A program made the translations under genes and the position numbers. From DASSBQ01 sp040981125 (GTDB lineage: Bacteria; Nitrospirota; Nitrospiria; Nitrospirales; Nitrospiraceae): DNA of 64,000 bases. The notes beneath the pieces are model-generated. The model searched no databases, was not told the DNA's origin, and worked only from the letters and a program-made list of their open reading frames with translations. Below, piece after piece: positions 35,783 to 45,120 of the stretch (its first letter is position 1; each line of letters opens with the position of its first letter). The DNA is taken from NCBI GenBank assembly GCA_040981125.1, contig JANRMQ010000006.1:1-64000 (forward strand). Direction: 5' to 3'.

Positions 35783-36922
35783 TCAAAAGGTCATACCGAT
35801 CGAACCGGAAGCAATCGCGGCTTGGTCTCGAAAATCATACCCACCGCCGATATCGATCCGCAATGCGAGCAGCCTCAAACCAAACCCTGCCGTCGGGATG
35901 AACGGCGTCTGAGCGTCCTGCATATTCTTGAACGCTCCCACGCGAAACGACAGCAGCTCGGAAAGAAGGGTCTGCTCCGCGCCCAAGCTTAAGTATTGGC
36001 TTTTGACGCCCGGTGTCAGCGTCTTATTGGAGGTAATGTCAACGTCGGCCGATAGCGTTAAGGAACTGTACGGATTAAAGGCGACTCCCGTCCGCACTTG
36101 AGGGTCCAGCTTGAATTGCTCGCCGTTCGGCGCATCGAAGGTCGGCGCGTTGATATCCTTGGCGACGATGCCGAAGCGCAGCCAGGACGCCGGCCTGTAC
36201 ATTGCGCCGATATCGACGGCAAACGCGCTGGTGATCTTGGCTCGACCGAGGTCTTCGAAAACCTTGATGTCGTCGCTGGCGCCGAAGATATTGGTGGTGC
36301 CGGTGTAGGCGGCCCCTTGAATATATTTCCCGGTGATCCCGATGGAAAACATGCGGTCGGCAAACGCGTAGGCATAGGAGATCGCCGCTTGGCGGGCTTC
36401 CAGTCCGTTCAACCCCAGCTGCCCGTTTACAGTGAGGTTTCCCGGGGTTCCCGTCACGGTGGCAGGGGTGCGCGTGAAGGCTCCGCCCGTGGCGACATCC
36501 GAAACGTTGAAGCCGAGGGCATGTTCACCGAAATTCGCTTTTAAGTAAAAGCCGCCAGACCCGGCGGACGACAGATTCGTCGTCGGCTTATTGATCTTGT
36601 CGACGAGATATTGAAGCCTGGCCTGATTGGCGGCGCCGGAATCGGAAAAATTAAATTGATTGATTTCCTTCAGGGTATCGAAAATATCGCCGCGATCGAC
36701 AGCTCCTAGGCCTCCCTGCAACCGGACATCCGCCTTTTTGCTCATGGCCAGCGCGGCCGGGTTCCAGTAGGTAGCGGTGGCATCGAACGTAGCGGCGACG
36801 CCGGCCCCTCCCATGCCGACCTGCCTGGTGCCCACAAAGACGAATTCAGCTGCAGCGGCTTGATAGGGAATGAGCAGGACAAGTCCAAGAGCGACTGACC
36901 GAACCCAATAGGGGATCTGCAT
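35783..36922 (-). CDS. TraF_2/PorV-like outer-membrane beta-barrel protein
   Basis: About 379 residues from ATG 36922 (the frame is open to 36979). Cleavable signal peptide (VALGLVLLIPYQAAAA). The mature N-terminus VGTRQVGMGGAGVAATFDAT then YWNPAALA is typical of FadL-like or TraF_2 outer-membrane barrels. Alternating hydrophobic strands continue to a terminal Phe (SGSIGMTF), as expected for Bam-dependent insertion. Transport or assembly role unknown. Its stop overlaps the region upstream of the 35145-35744 gene, so both are probably co-transcribed. Confidence 0.75.
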   Translation of the reverse strand: MQIPYWVRSVALGLVLLIPYQAAAAEFVFVGTRQVGMGGAGVAATFDATATYWNPAALAMSKKADVRLQGGLGAVDRGDIFDTLKEINQFNFSDSGAANQARLQYLVDKINKPTTNLSSAGSGGFYLKANFGEHALGFNVSDVATGGAFTRTPATVTGTPGNLTVNGQLGLNGLEARQAAISYAYAFADRMFSIGITGKYIQGAAYTGTTNIFGASDDIKVFEDLGRAKITSAFAVDIGAMYRPASWLRFGIVAKDINAPTFDAPNGEQFKLDPQVRTGVAFNPYSSLTLSADVDITSNKTLTPGVKSQYLSLGAEQTLLSELLSFRVGAFKNMQDAQTPFIPTAGFGLRLLALRIDIGGGYDFRDQAAIASGSIGMTF

Positions 36923-37024
36923 AGGCCGGAACAACCGGTGAATAGTAGAATGCAGGCCTGAGTCTACGAAATGAAGCACGGTCCGTCAAGAATTACAATG
37001 TGATAGGCAGGTGGTGAGACGGAC

Positions 37025-37288
37025 TCACGGCATGCCATCGGGTCCGATCCCAACCGGTCCCCAGGGTAGGATCTGCCAATCGATCGGCGTCGACCTGTCG
37101 AGCGAACCTTCGGCTGTTAGAAACTCGAGCACTTGGCGCCGCATGTCCTTCACGGCTCCGTATTGCGACGTAAACAGCCGGTCCGTCATGGCGATCGGCA
37201 TGGTGATTCGATCAGGCAAGTAGATCGTGCAGAATTTGACGCGCCATCCGACGCCCTTGCGTTGAACCTCTATTTGAACCCGGATCAT
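37025..37288 (-). CDS. small hypothetical protein
   Basis: 87 residues from ATG 37288 (the frame is open upstream to 37411). It begins MIRVQIEVQRKGVGWRVKF and ends in a Gly/Pro-rich tail (LPWGPVGIGPDGMP). No signal peptide or known domain. A GGAG lies 13 bases before the ATG, a little far. Believable but not certain. Confidence 0.45.
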   Translation of the reverse strand: MIRVQIEVQRKGVGWRVKFCTIYLPDRITMPIAMTDRLFTSQYGAVKDMRRQVLEFLTAEGSLDRSTPIDWQILPWGPVGIGPDGMP

Positions 37289-37375
37289 GGCTATCCGTCT
37301 CCGCATTCGGGCAAGAACCACCGCCCAAACCGATCGCCGGCATCCCGCGCGAAGGGACCAGGATAGGAGCGTTAG

Positions 37376-37406
37376 CCTAGTACGCATACTAGGGTTGCCC
37401 CTAGTA
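37376..37406. promoter_or_regulatory. overlapping palindromes, operator-like
   Basis: Two mutually exclusive inverted repeats: CCTAGT-N6-ACTAGG (37376-37393) and TACTAGGG-TTGC-CCCTAGTA (37387-37406, eight paired bases). They lie between the 37470-38093 gene end and the 37288 start on the minus strand. Possibly a dimeric regulator site; no T-tract for an intrinsic terminator. Confidence 0.35.
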
Positions 37407-37469
37407 AACAAACCAGATCATAAGGACTCAATCTCCAATTGCAAGGCAAGGTGTCTGCTTCTTTCATCA

Positions 37470-38093
37470 TCAGGGAGTCCGATGGCCGAGCATGGCTCGG
37501 AAGTCCTCTTCGATATCCTGCAACAGCGGCGGAACCTCTTCGCTGAGTTTCTTCCACGTTTCGTTCGATAGTTCTTTGCCTTGCCGGACATACTGATCCT
37601 TGGCGAGGGCAAAGGAATGCTTCACCCACGCATCAAAGAACGTCGCCTGGAGAGAGTGAAATTTCCGGCACACCGCTTCGTCAAGATAGAGGCGATGTTG
37701 GTCGAAATAGTCGCGAAGGTCTTCTCCCGCAGCCATCATCACAGCGGCCTTCTCGTCCTGGCCGGCCTGGTCCTGCGGTCCCGAGCCGGCCATCTTTGTC
37801 ATGGCATTTCGCAAGAAAACCATTCGCTTGTACAGTTCCGCAATGACCTCGGCCTGCTTGGCTTGCAGCCTCGAGAGGCGGCCGTCCGTGTCGGGCGCAT
37901 GGCGGCGCAATTCGGCCCTGAGCCGCTCCATCGCCATGACCCCTTCCATTTGAAGTTGTTGTTTGTAGATTTCAAGCTCTGCCGCGAGAATATGGCGGAG
38001 AACGACCCGTCCAAGATAGACGAACACGGCCATGATCGCGAGAGCGCCGAATAAGAACCAGCCGAGCCCGACCAAGAGATCCGTTCCATCCAT
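37470..38093 (-). CDS. membrane-anchored coiled-coil protein
   Basis: 207 residues. One N-terminal membrane span (LVGLGWFLFGALAIMAVFVY), then a mostly helical, charged cytoplasmic or periplasmic region (ELEIYKQQLQMEGVMAMERL, RLSRLQAKQAEVIAELYKRM) and a C-terminal helical part. No family recognised; shape suggests a scaffold. Confidence 0.65.
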   Translation of the reverse strand: MDGTDLLVGLGWFLFGALAIMAVFVYLGRVVLRHILAAELEIYKQQLQMEGVMAMERLRAELRRHAPDTDGRLSRLQAKQAEVIAELYKRMVFLRNAMTKMAGSGPQDQAGQDEKAAVMMAAGEDLRDYFDQHRLYLDEAVCRKFHSLQATFFDAWVKHSFALAKDQYVRQGKELSNETWKKLSEEVPPLLQDIEEDFRAMLGHRTP

Positions 38094-38187
38094 GGAGAGA
38101 GGCTAGGCTGTCGGCCGCACGGAGTCAAGTCCGAGAGATGATGATCGGAGACTCGCGATGCGCCGAGGAAACCCGCGACCCGATCCG

Positions 38188-38850
38188 CTATACGATCATG
38201 CCGTCCTGCATGTGGATGATGCGATCGGCCTGAGCGGATAACCTGTCATTATGAGTGACGATAATGAACGTAGTGCCGCGCGAACGGTTAAGTTGCCGGA
38301 GAAGATTGAACAACGCCTCGCCGGTATGGGTATCCAGGTTACCGGTCGGCTCATCGGCGAGCACCAGATCAGGACGCTGCATCAACGCGCGGGCGACCGA
38401 TACGCGCTGCTGCTCGCCTCCCGACAACTCGCCGGGTTTGTGGTGGAGCCGGTCGCCCAATCCGACTTCTTTGAGCAGGCCGGCCGCTTCGGCCTCCACT
38501 TCGACCTGTGTCCGTTTCTGAATCATCGCCGGCAGGCAGGCGTTTTCCAACGCGCTGAACTCAGGCAACAGGTGATGAAACTGAAAGACGAACCCGACGC
38601 GCTTGTTGCGGAACTCCGCCTGCTGGGCCTCGCTCAACTGGAACAGATCCTGGCCTTCGAAGGACACGGTGCCTCTGGTCGGCCGATCCAGCGTGCCGAG
38701 AATATGCAGTAAGGTACTTTTGCCCGCTCCGGACGCCCCCACGATGGCGATGAACTCCCCGCGCCGGATCTCCAAATTGATCCCATTGAGAACGATGAGT
38801 TCCTTCCCGGCCATGGGGAACGACTTATAGAGCTCGACGGCTTTAATCAT
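38188..38850 (-). CDS. lolD: lipoprotein-release ABC transporter ATP-binding protein
   Basis: 220 residues. Walker A GASGAGKSTLLH, Q-loop FVFQFHHLLPEF, ABC signature LSGGEQQRV, Walker B LVLADEPTGNLD, and the H-loop in IVTHND. The Q-loop/HHLLPEF sequence is typical of LolD. With the LolC/E permease encoded upstream it extracts lipoproteins from the inner membrane for transfer to the outer membrane, fitting the many lipoproteins in this window. Separated from the permease gene by 183 bp containing a direct repeat. Confidence 0.9.
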   Translation of the reverse strand: MIKAVELYKSFPMAGKELIVLNGINLEIRRGEFIAIVGASGAGKSTLLHILGTLDRPTRGTVSFEGQDLFQLSEAQQAEFRNKRVGFVFQFHHLLPEFSALENACLPAMIQKRTQVEVEAEAAGLLKEVGLGDRLHHKPGELSGGEQQRVSVARALMQRPDLVLADEPTGNLDTHTGEALFNLLRQLNRSRGTTFIIVTHNDRLSAQADRIIHMQDGMIV

Positions 38851-38920
38851 GAATGGGGTGGTGATGATCGGATGATTTGGTGATGGCGGAAACGCTGAAC
38901 GCTCGTTGTGCTGACGGTCT

Positions 38921-39028
38921 TTCCGTGTTTTTTAATCACCACGTCGCCAGATCACGGAATCATACTTTCCGTAATCCTTCCTGTGCTTTTCAATCACGAC
39001 GTCACCACATCACCAAATCGTACTTCCC
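38921..39028. repeat. imperfect direct repeat, 58-bp offset
   Basis: Units 38921-38970 and 38979-39028 match at about 39 of 50 positions by hand alignment (shared core TTnAATCACnACGTC...ATCAC). Just upstream, GATTTGGTGATG near 38872 is the reverse complement of CATCACCAAATC in the second unit, giving an additional inverted copy. Confidence 0.6.
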
Positions 39029-39033
39029 TCCTG

Positions 39034-40311
39034 TCATTCGTACCGGAGGGCGGCGGCCGGATCAAGCTTGGCGGCCTGGAGCGACGGGTAGAGGGTGGCG
39101 ACAAAACTGATGAGAATCGCCGAGCCTGCGACGAGGAGAACGTCGGAGGCCAGCACATGTACGGGAATCTTCGAGATATAGTACACGGTTTGATCGAAGG
39201 TCCAAAACGTTTGGATCAGCCACAGAAATGTGTAGCCCAAGGGGACGCCGATCGCGGCGCCGGAGCAGCCGATGATCAGCCCATTGAGCATGAAAATCCG
39301 CATAATGCCTTTGCGCGTCGCTCCCATGGCTTTCAGAATGGCGATCTCGCGCTGCTTCTCAGTGACGATCATTGTGAGCGTGCTGACGATATTAAATGAG
39401 GCGACGATCGTGATGAGCACCAGCAAAAGAAACATCATGGTCTTCTCGAGTTTCAGCGCTGAGAACAAGTTGCGGTTCATCTGCATCCAGTCGCGCGCCC
39501 AGTACGTAAATCCCAGGTGCTGTTCGATCGACCGGGCGATATCGGCCGCGCGGAAGACGTCCGTGACTTTGACCTCAATGCCGTTCACCGTAGTCGGCAT
39601 GTTGAAAAATTTTTGCGCGTCCCCCAGTTCGATGTAAGCCATCGACGAATCATACTCGTACATGCCGGATTGAAAAATGGCGACCACCACGAACGGCCGA
39701 ATCTTGGGGGTCATAGTCGCGCCTGTCACAGGGCCGACGGGGGACACCACGTTTAGTGAGTCCCCGACATAGACGCCGAGACGCATCGCCAATTCTTTGC
39801 CGAGAATGATACCGGGCCGTAGCTGGTCGGCAGGGCCGCCCGGCTCCCGGTCCTTTTCCGCGATCGCGACTTTCACCGGCGTTGATAGATCTTGAAGGCT
39901 TCCCGAGATGAGATTCTTGCCCAGTTCGGTCACCTTGCCTTCGCGCGCCGGATCGATTCCGCGCAACACGACGCCTTGGACGCCGGACTGAGAGGTCAGC
40001 AGCACCTGTCGAAGGACGAACGGAGTGGCGGCCACCACATCCGGAACCTCTTCGACGCGCATGACCTGCGTGTCGTAATCCGTCATGGCTTCCTTCATCC
40101 GGTCATGCACGAGGATGTGGGCGGTGGTCCCGAGGATCTTGGCTTGAATATCTTCTTTGAAGCCGGTCATGATCCCGACGGTCCCGATCAAGGCGGCGAC
40201 GCCGAGCGTGATACCGGTGATGGAGACCACGGTATTGAGAGAGATCGTGCGATTACGGCGTTTGGCGCGGAGATAGCGAAGGCCGATGAAGATTTCGTAG
40301 GGTACAGCCAA
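39034..40311 (-). CDS. lolC: lipoprotein-release permease LolC/LolE
   Basis: 425 residues. FtsX-type permease: N-terminal EIFIGLRYLRAKRRNRTISL with one span, a large periplasmic domain (about 45-265), then three spans (FLLLVLITIVASFNIVSTLT, and the FWLIQ and VAGSAILISFVATLYPS segments). AILKAMGATRKGIMRIF is the MacB/FtsX signature. One permease gene is seen rather than separate lolC and lolE, so it probably works as a homodimer with LolD. Confidence 0.9.
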   Translation of the reverse strand: MAVPYEIFIGLRYLRAKRRNRTISLNTVVSITGITLGVAALIGTVGIMTGFKEDIQAKILGTTAHILVHDRMKEAMTDYDTQVMRVEEVPDVVAATPFVLRQVLLTSQSGVQGVVLRGIDPAREGKVTELGKNLISGSLQDLSTPVKVAIAEKDREPGGPADQLRPGIILGKELAMRLGVYVGDSLNVVSPVGPVTGATMTPKIRPFVVVAIFQSGMYEYDSSMAYIELGDAQKFFNMPTTVNGIEVKVTDVFRAADIARSIEQHLGFTYWARDWMQMNRNLFSALKLEKTMMFLLLVLITIVASFNIVSTLTMIVTEKQREIAILKAMGATRKGIMRIFMLNGLIIGCSGAAIGVPLGYTFLWLIQTFWTFDQTVYYISKIPVHVLASDVLLVAGSAILISFVATLYPSLQAAKLDPAAALRYE

Positions 40312-40327
40312 CTATTGCTCCGGTCTG

Positions 40328-40483
40328 TCAGGATGTTGAAGGCGACCCTCGGCTGCGTTCTCGCAAAACACTGCCGCCTCACTCTCTCGGCGGCGTTCAC
40401 AAACATGACGCGCTTTATCCAAGGACGCGTCTCGGCGCGTCCGGGCCGGGCGGGTGAGAATGCATCGTCTTTGAACATCCTGA
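40328..40483. repeat. 156-bp element with 13-bp inverted ends
   Basis: The ends read TCAGGATGTTGAA and, inverted, TCAGGATGTTCAA (one mismatch). The inside is GC-rich with further partial pairing. It fills most of the 191-bp gap between lysS and lolC and contains no believable gene. It looks like a non-autonomous palindromic (MITE-like) element. Confidence 0.6.
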
Positions 40484-40502
40484 GGGATTTCGTCCGTTGG
40501 CA

Positions 40503-41993
40503 TCATTTCTCCGGTCTCAATTGAGGGAAGAGAACGACGTCGCGGATGGACGCCTGGTTCGTAAAGAGCATCACGAGCCGGTCGATGCCGATGCCCTCGC
40601 CCGCGGTGGGCGGCATGCCGTACTCCAACGCGCGGAGAAAATCCTCATCGACCAAGTGCGCTTCTTCATCGCCCGCAGCCCGCTGCGCCGCCTGCGCTTC
40701 AAATCGCTCGCGCTGATCGAGCGGATCGTTCAACTCGGAGAAGGCGTTCGCGATCTCCCGACCGGCGATGTAGAGCTCAAAGCGGTCGGTGAGCGACGGA
40801 TCGTGATCATTCCGGCGTGCCAGGGGAGAAATCTCGATCGGATAGTCGGTGATAAAGGTCGGCTGCTGCAACCGGGGTTCGACCGTTTCTTCAAAGATTT
40901 CATTCAAAATCACGTGCAGAGGCGCCGGCGCAACGCTTTGCCCGATCGGCAGTCCCAGTTTCGCCGCCGCTTCCGCGGCCGCTCGTTGATCGGTCAAGAC
41001 CGCCTGGTCCAGGTTGTTGACCTCCAGAATCGCCTGGTGGTAAGACCAGCGCTTCCAGGGTGCGGCCAGATTGATCTGGTGTCCCTGATAATCGATCGTC
41101 GTCGTACCCAAAATGTCGTTGGCCAGCCCGGCGCAGAGCTCCTCCGTCAAGACGATCAGGTCCTGGTAGTCAGCGTAGGCGACGTAAAATTCCAGCATCG
41201 TGAATTCAGGATTGTGAATCGTCGAGATACCCTCGTTCCGGAAGTTTCGATTGATCTCAAAAACCCGCGGAAATCCGCCCACGATCAGCCGCTTGAGATA
41301 CAGCTCCGGCGCAATGCGGAGATAGAGATCGACGCCGAGCGCGTTGTGATGCGTGACGAACGGTTTGGCGGTGGCGCCACCGGGGATAGGATGCATCATC
41401 GGCGTCTCGACTTCGAGGAAATCGCGCTGGAGCAAAAAAGATCGGATTCCGGAGATGATGCGGCTGCGCATCGCGAAGATCTCATGGACCTGCGGATTCG
41501 CAATCAAATCGACATATCGCTGCCGGTAGCGCGTTTCCACGTCCGTCAGCCCATGCCATTTTTCCGGCAACGGACGGAGCGCCTTGCTGAGAAACGTCAG
41601 TTGGCGCGCCTCGACGGTCAATTCGTTGGTCTTGGTCCGAAAGAGCACCCCGGTCACGCCGATCCAATCACCCAGATCCAGGCCCTCGCATACCTCATAG
41701 GCCAGTTCACCGAGGATGTCCTTCTTGAGATAAACCTGCAACCGGTCCGCGCCGTCCTGCAACACCGCAAACCCGGCTTTTCCGAATCGCCGCAGACCGA
41801 CGATCCGGCCCGCGACGGTGCAGGAAATCATTTCTTCTTCCAGCCGCTCTTTGGTTTTTTCGCCGTGCAGGCGCAGCAACCGGCCGGCGCGATCCTTCAC
41901 TTCGAATCTGGTCCCATATGGAGGGATGCCGAGCTTCCGTAGGCTCTCCAGCTTCTTGATTCGCTGCTGCCGCTGATCGTTCAGTTCATCCAT
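40503..41993 (-). CDS. lysS: lysyl-tRNA synthetase, class II
   Basis: 496 residues, full length. N-terminal OB-fold anticodon-binding domain (VAGRIVGLRRFGKAGFAVLQ). Class II motif 1 around FLLQRDFLEVETPMMHPIPG, motif 2 FRNEGISTIHNPEFTMLEFY, and motif 3 GMPPTAGEGIGIDRLVML. The AHVD-type loop is GEEHL-like DEEAHLVDEDF. Charges tRNA-Lys. 3 bp after the prfB stop, so prfB-lysS is an operon. Confidence 0.95.
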   Translation of the reverse strand: MDELNDQRQQRIKKLESLRKLGIPPYGTRFEVKDRAGRLLRLHGEKTKERLEEEMISCTVAGRIVGLRRFGKAGFAVLQDGADRLQVYLKKDILGELAYEVCEGLDLGDWIGVTGVLFRTKTNELTVEARQLTFLSKALRPLPEKWHGLTDVETRYRQRYVDLIANPQVHEIFAMRSRIISGIRSFLLQRDFLEVETPMMHPIPGGATAKPFVTHHNALGVDLYLRIAPELYLKRLIVGGFPRVFEINRNFRNEGISTIHNPEFTMLEFYVAYADYQDLIVLTEELCAGLANDILGTTTIDYQGHQINLAAPWKRWSYHQAILEVNNLDQAVLTDQRAAAEAAAKLGLPIGQSVAPAPLHVILNEIFEETVEPRLQQPTFITDYPIEISPLARRNDHDPSLTDRFELYIAGREIANAFSELNDPLDQRERFEAQAAQRAAGDEEAHLVDEDFLRALEYGMPPTAGEGIGIDRLVMLFTNQASIRDVVLFPQLRPEK

Positions 41994-41996
41994 TGT

Positions 41997-43140
41997 TCAG
42001 ACTTCGTCATCCTTGCCCATCGTGGCCGCCGCTACCTTGCTGCCGGTCATTTTCCACTTTAAGTAGGCTTCAATGAATCCGTCGATGTCGCCATCCATGA
42101 CGGACGAGACATTGCCGACTTCGTATCCGGTCCGGTGATCTTTGACCATCTGGTAGGGCTGGAACACATAGGACCGGATCTGGCTTCCCCAGGCGATGTC
42201 TTTCTTCTCGCCGACGATCGCGTTGAACTCGGCTTCCTTCTTCTGCTGCTCCAGCTCGAACAGACGCGATTTCAAAATTTTCATCGCACCGTTCCGGTTC
42301 TGCAACTGCGACCGCTCGTTCTGGCATTGGACGACGATGCCGGTTGGAATGTGGGTGATGCGGATGGCGGTCTCGACCTTGTTGACGTTCTGTCCACCGG
42401 CGCCCCCGGACCGGAATGTGTCGATCCTGAGATCCTTGTCATCCACCACGACCTCCACGTCGTCATCCAGTTCGGGATAGACGAAGACGGAGGCGAAGGA
42501 GGTATGGCGTCGCTTGTTGGCGTCGAAGGGAGAGATCCGCACCAGGCGATGAACGCCTGCTTCCGCTTTCAAATAGCCATAGGCATGGGGTCCGGTCACC
42601 GACAGGGTGGCGCTTTTGATGCCGGCTTCGTCCCCGGGCAAGAGATCCAATGTTTCGACTTTGAAGCCCTTTTGCTCCGCCCACCGGACGTACATCCGCA
42701 GAAGCATTTGCGCCCAGTCCTGCGATTCCGTCCCGCCGGCGCCCGGATGGATCGCAAAAATCGCATTGCTTTGATCCCGTTCTCCCGACAACAGCAGCTC
42801 AATCCGCAATGCCTCCACCGCATGTTCGAACCCGCTCAGTTCGCTTGCGAGGTCCCGTTCCATGCCGGCATCGCCGGATTCTTCCGCCAATTCGATAAGC
42901 GCCCCAAGATCTTCCCGCCGCCGCTCGATCTCCTGCCAGCGGCTCAGTTCACGGTCCAAGGTGGCCTTGCGGCGCGTGACTTTCGCGGCGGCTTTCGTGT
43001 CTTTCCAAAAGTCCGGACGGCCGATGTGCTCGTCCAGTTCCTTAAGTTCCGCGGTCATGCGAGCCAGGTCAAAGATGCCCCCGTAACTCGGCAATCTGTT
43101 CCCCAATCGCTCGTACCCGCGTGCGTGTATCTTCAAGCAT
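41997..43140 (-). CDS. prfB: peptide chain release factor 2, with programmed +1 frameshift
   Basis: Reads UGA and UAA stop codons. Translation starts at ATG 43140 (AAGGAAAA upstream), 23 codons in the other frame ending LRGHL then TGA at 43071-43069. Ribosomes shift +1 on CTT TGA C and continue as DLARMTAELKELDEH. The shift site has the upstream GGGGG Shine-Dalgarno-like tract three bases before CTT, as in E. coli prfB. The main frame also opens with an ATG at 43136, but that N-terminus does not match RF2. The body has the GGQ motif (SGGAGGQNVNK) and a SPF-type specificity loop (RISPFDANKRRHTSF). Start of the prfB-lysS operon. Confidence 0.95.
43069..43081 (-). promoter_or_regulatory. prfB recoding site (+1 frameshift)
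   Basis: Minus-strand GGGGG-CAT-CTT-TGA, followed by C. CTT (Leu23) at 43074-43072 is the slippery codon and TGA at 43071-43069 the in-frame stop. High RF2 terminates early; low RF2 shifts to make full-length protein, so the site autoregulates prfB. Confidence 0.92.
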
Positions 43141-43270
43141 CACATTTTCCTTTCGATCCCCGGCAGGATGTGAAAGAGTCCTCCGGCTTAGTTCCTGCTG
43201 CGCTCTGCGATTGCATTCCTCGCCCTCTCCTTCACGCATCAGCTGTTCATGGAAACTTGGACGCGCCCTG

Positions 43271-44908
43271 TTAGGCTGGGCGACCGGCCGGTGTGCCGCC
43301 TGCCGGCTCCGTACTCTGGGAGAAGTAGCCCGTCAGACACAAAAGCGCGGTGATTATAGCACAGCCATAGGCGAACACATCACCGTACTTGGCGTAAAAT
43401 GTCTTCTGATAGCCGACCTCGACCCTCCCGCTCAGCGCTTCCTGTGTGAAAATCGGCGTCGCCTCCCGCACCCGCCCATAGGGATCGATGAAGCCGGAGA
43501 TCCCGGTATTGGCCGCGCGTGCAAAGGCAAGCCGGTTTTCGACCGATCGAAACACCACCATGCCGAAATGTTGGTACGGAGCGGAAGAAGGACCAAACCA
43601 CGCGTCGTTCGTGATCGTCACCATGAACTCAGCTCCATTGGCGGCGAATTGGCGAACCAGGTTCGGGAAGATGACCTCATAACAAATGACGACGCCGAAC
43701 TTGACGTGAAAATCCGGCACGGTCGCCGCGGCGGCCATGGGCGGCGTCTTTTCCTTCGGCTTGAACATCAGCAACGTGGCGCCCGGCCCCGCTTCAAAAT
43801 CGCCGATTCCCTCGACAAGCTTGTCGAGAAAAAAGAGCACGGAGTGATGGAACGGAATGTATTCGCCGAACGGCACGAGATGCTGCTTGTCGTAGCGGCC
43901 GAGGATCTGTCCGTCGTGCGCCAGGAGATAGGCGCTGTTCAAGAGGTAGGGCCGTCCATCCGGATAGCGCCGGAGCGCCGGACTACCGAACAATAGGGGC
44001 GCGCCGGCATTCTGCGCCATCCGGGTGACGAGATGGCGGTATTGCGGTTCCATTTCAAAGAGAAAGGGGGTGGCCGCTTCGGGCCATATCACCAGATCCA
44101 GATCCTTCGCGATGCTGCCTGTCAGCCGTGCATATCGGTCGAGTGTCTCATGGCGAAAGGCCACGTCCCACTTTTGCGCTTGATCGACGTTCGGCTGCAC
44201 CAATCCAACCGAGAGCGTCCGGGCCGGAACCTGGTCGGCGGCGGCAAGGACCGTTGTGCCATAGAGAAAGGCGACTCCCAAGCCGGCGGCCGCGGCCCCG
44301 GACGAAGGCCAGGGAAATGATCGAAGGGCGAATCCGCGATAGACTTTCATCCCCCACACCAGCAATTCCGCGAGAGCGGCATTGACCAACACCAGGAGAA
44401 ACGATACGCCATAGACTCCAAAATGATCCGCAAGCTGAATAATCGGCAGCCATTGATGCTGAGAATAGCCGAACAGCACCCACGGAAGGCCGGATAGAAA
44501 ATACGTCCGGATCAATTCCAGCGTCACCCAAAGAAACGGGGCCGGTAAGAGTCCGAATGAAGGAAATGTGTTGCGGATCCAGGACAGGCCCGCGGCGTAC
44601 AGGCCAAAATACAGACCGAGATACAGAGTCAACAACAGCATGATCAATACCGCGATGGGCAGCGGCACTTTGCCGTACAAGTGCATCGCGGTAATCACCC
44701 AAAACATCGTGCCGGTAAAGGCAATGGTTCCGGACAGCCATCCGAGCCTGAAGGCCTGCCGGGAAGACGCCGCATAGTCGATCACGAAATGGAGGGGGAC
44801 CAGCGCGATCCAGGCAAGAAAACCGAGATCAAATGCCGGGAAACATAGGGGATACAGAAAACCACTCGCACAGGCCAGGAAAATGAGACGCGAGCGGGAA
44901 AGGACCAT
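43271..44908 (-). CDS. lnt: apolipoprotein N-acyltransferase
   Basis: 545 residues. Adds the third acyl chain to lipoprotein N-terminal cysteines in the inner membrane. About six N-terminal spans, then the periplasmic nitrilase-like domain with the Glu-Lys-Cys set: VIWPEAATPF, GRYDKQHLVPFGEYIPF, FGVVICYEVIFPNL. A last membrane span is at the C-terminus (VFAYGCAIITALLCLTGYFS). It sits 130 bp upstream of prfB on the same strand. Confidence 0.9.
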   Translation of the reverse strand: MVLSRSRLIFLACASGFLYPLCFPAFDLGFLAWIALVPLHFVIDYAASSRQAFRLGWLSGTIAFTGTMFWVITAMHLYGKVPLPIAVLIMLLLTLYLGLYFGLYAAGLSWIRNTFPSFGLLPAPFLWVTLELIRTYFLSGLPWVLFGYSQHQWLPIIQLADHFGVYGVSFLLVLVNAALAELLVWGMKVYRGFALRSFPWPSSGAAAAGLGVAFLYGTTVLAAADQVPARTLSVGLVQPNVDQAQKWDVAFRHETLDRYARLTGSIAKDLDLVIWPEAATPFLFEMEPQYRHLVTRMAQNAGAPLLFGSPALRRYPDGRPYLLNSAYLLAHDGQILGRYDKQHLVPFGEYIPFHHSVLFFLDKLVEGIGDFEAGPGATLLMFKPKEKTPPMAAAATVPDFHVKFGVVICYEVIFPNLVRQFAANGAEFMVTITNDAWFGPSSAPYQHFGMVVFRSVENRLAFARAANTGISGFIDPYGRVREATPIFTQEALSGRVEVGYQKTFYAKYGDVFAYGCAIITALLCLTGYFSQSTEPAGGTPAGRPA

Positions 44909-45120
44909 CGGGACTTAACTTAACGAAACGCTCCTGAGGATTCAACCGCGCGAACAAATAAGACAATTCAAGAATTTAGCTTTGGCGTCGAGGCTTATCG
45001 GGGTATCGGCGGCGGCCTGTAAAGAAAAAAACCACTCACAACCAGGGATTCTCCCAGGTCTTGTATGACCATCCCTACAGTATAACGCCCGAAGCGTTGT
45101 ACTTTGCGGGGTAATTGCCG

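Noticed and set aside
40497..41942. 481-aa plus-strand frame opposite lysS
   Set aside because: Complete overlap with a clear lysyl-tRNA synthetase; no motif or start signal of its own.
41997..43136. prfB starting at ATG 43136
   Set aside because: The classical frameshift site with LRGHL-TGA shows the start is ATG 43140 in another frame.
42135..43274. 379-aa plus-strand frame opposite prfB
   Set aside because: Antisense shadow of release factor 2.
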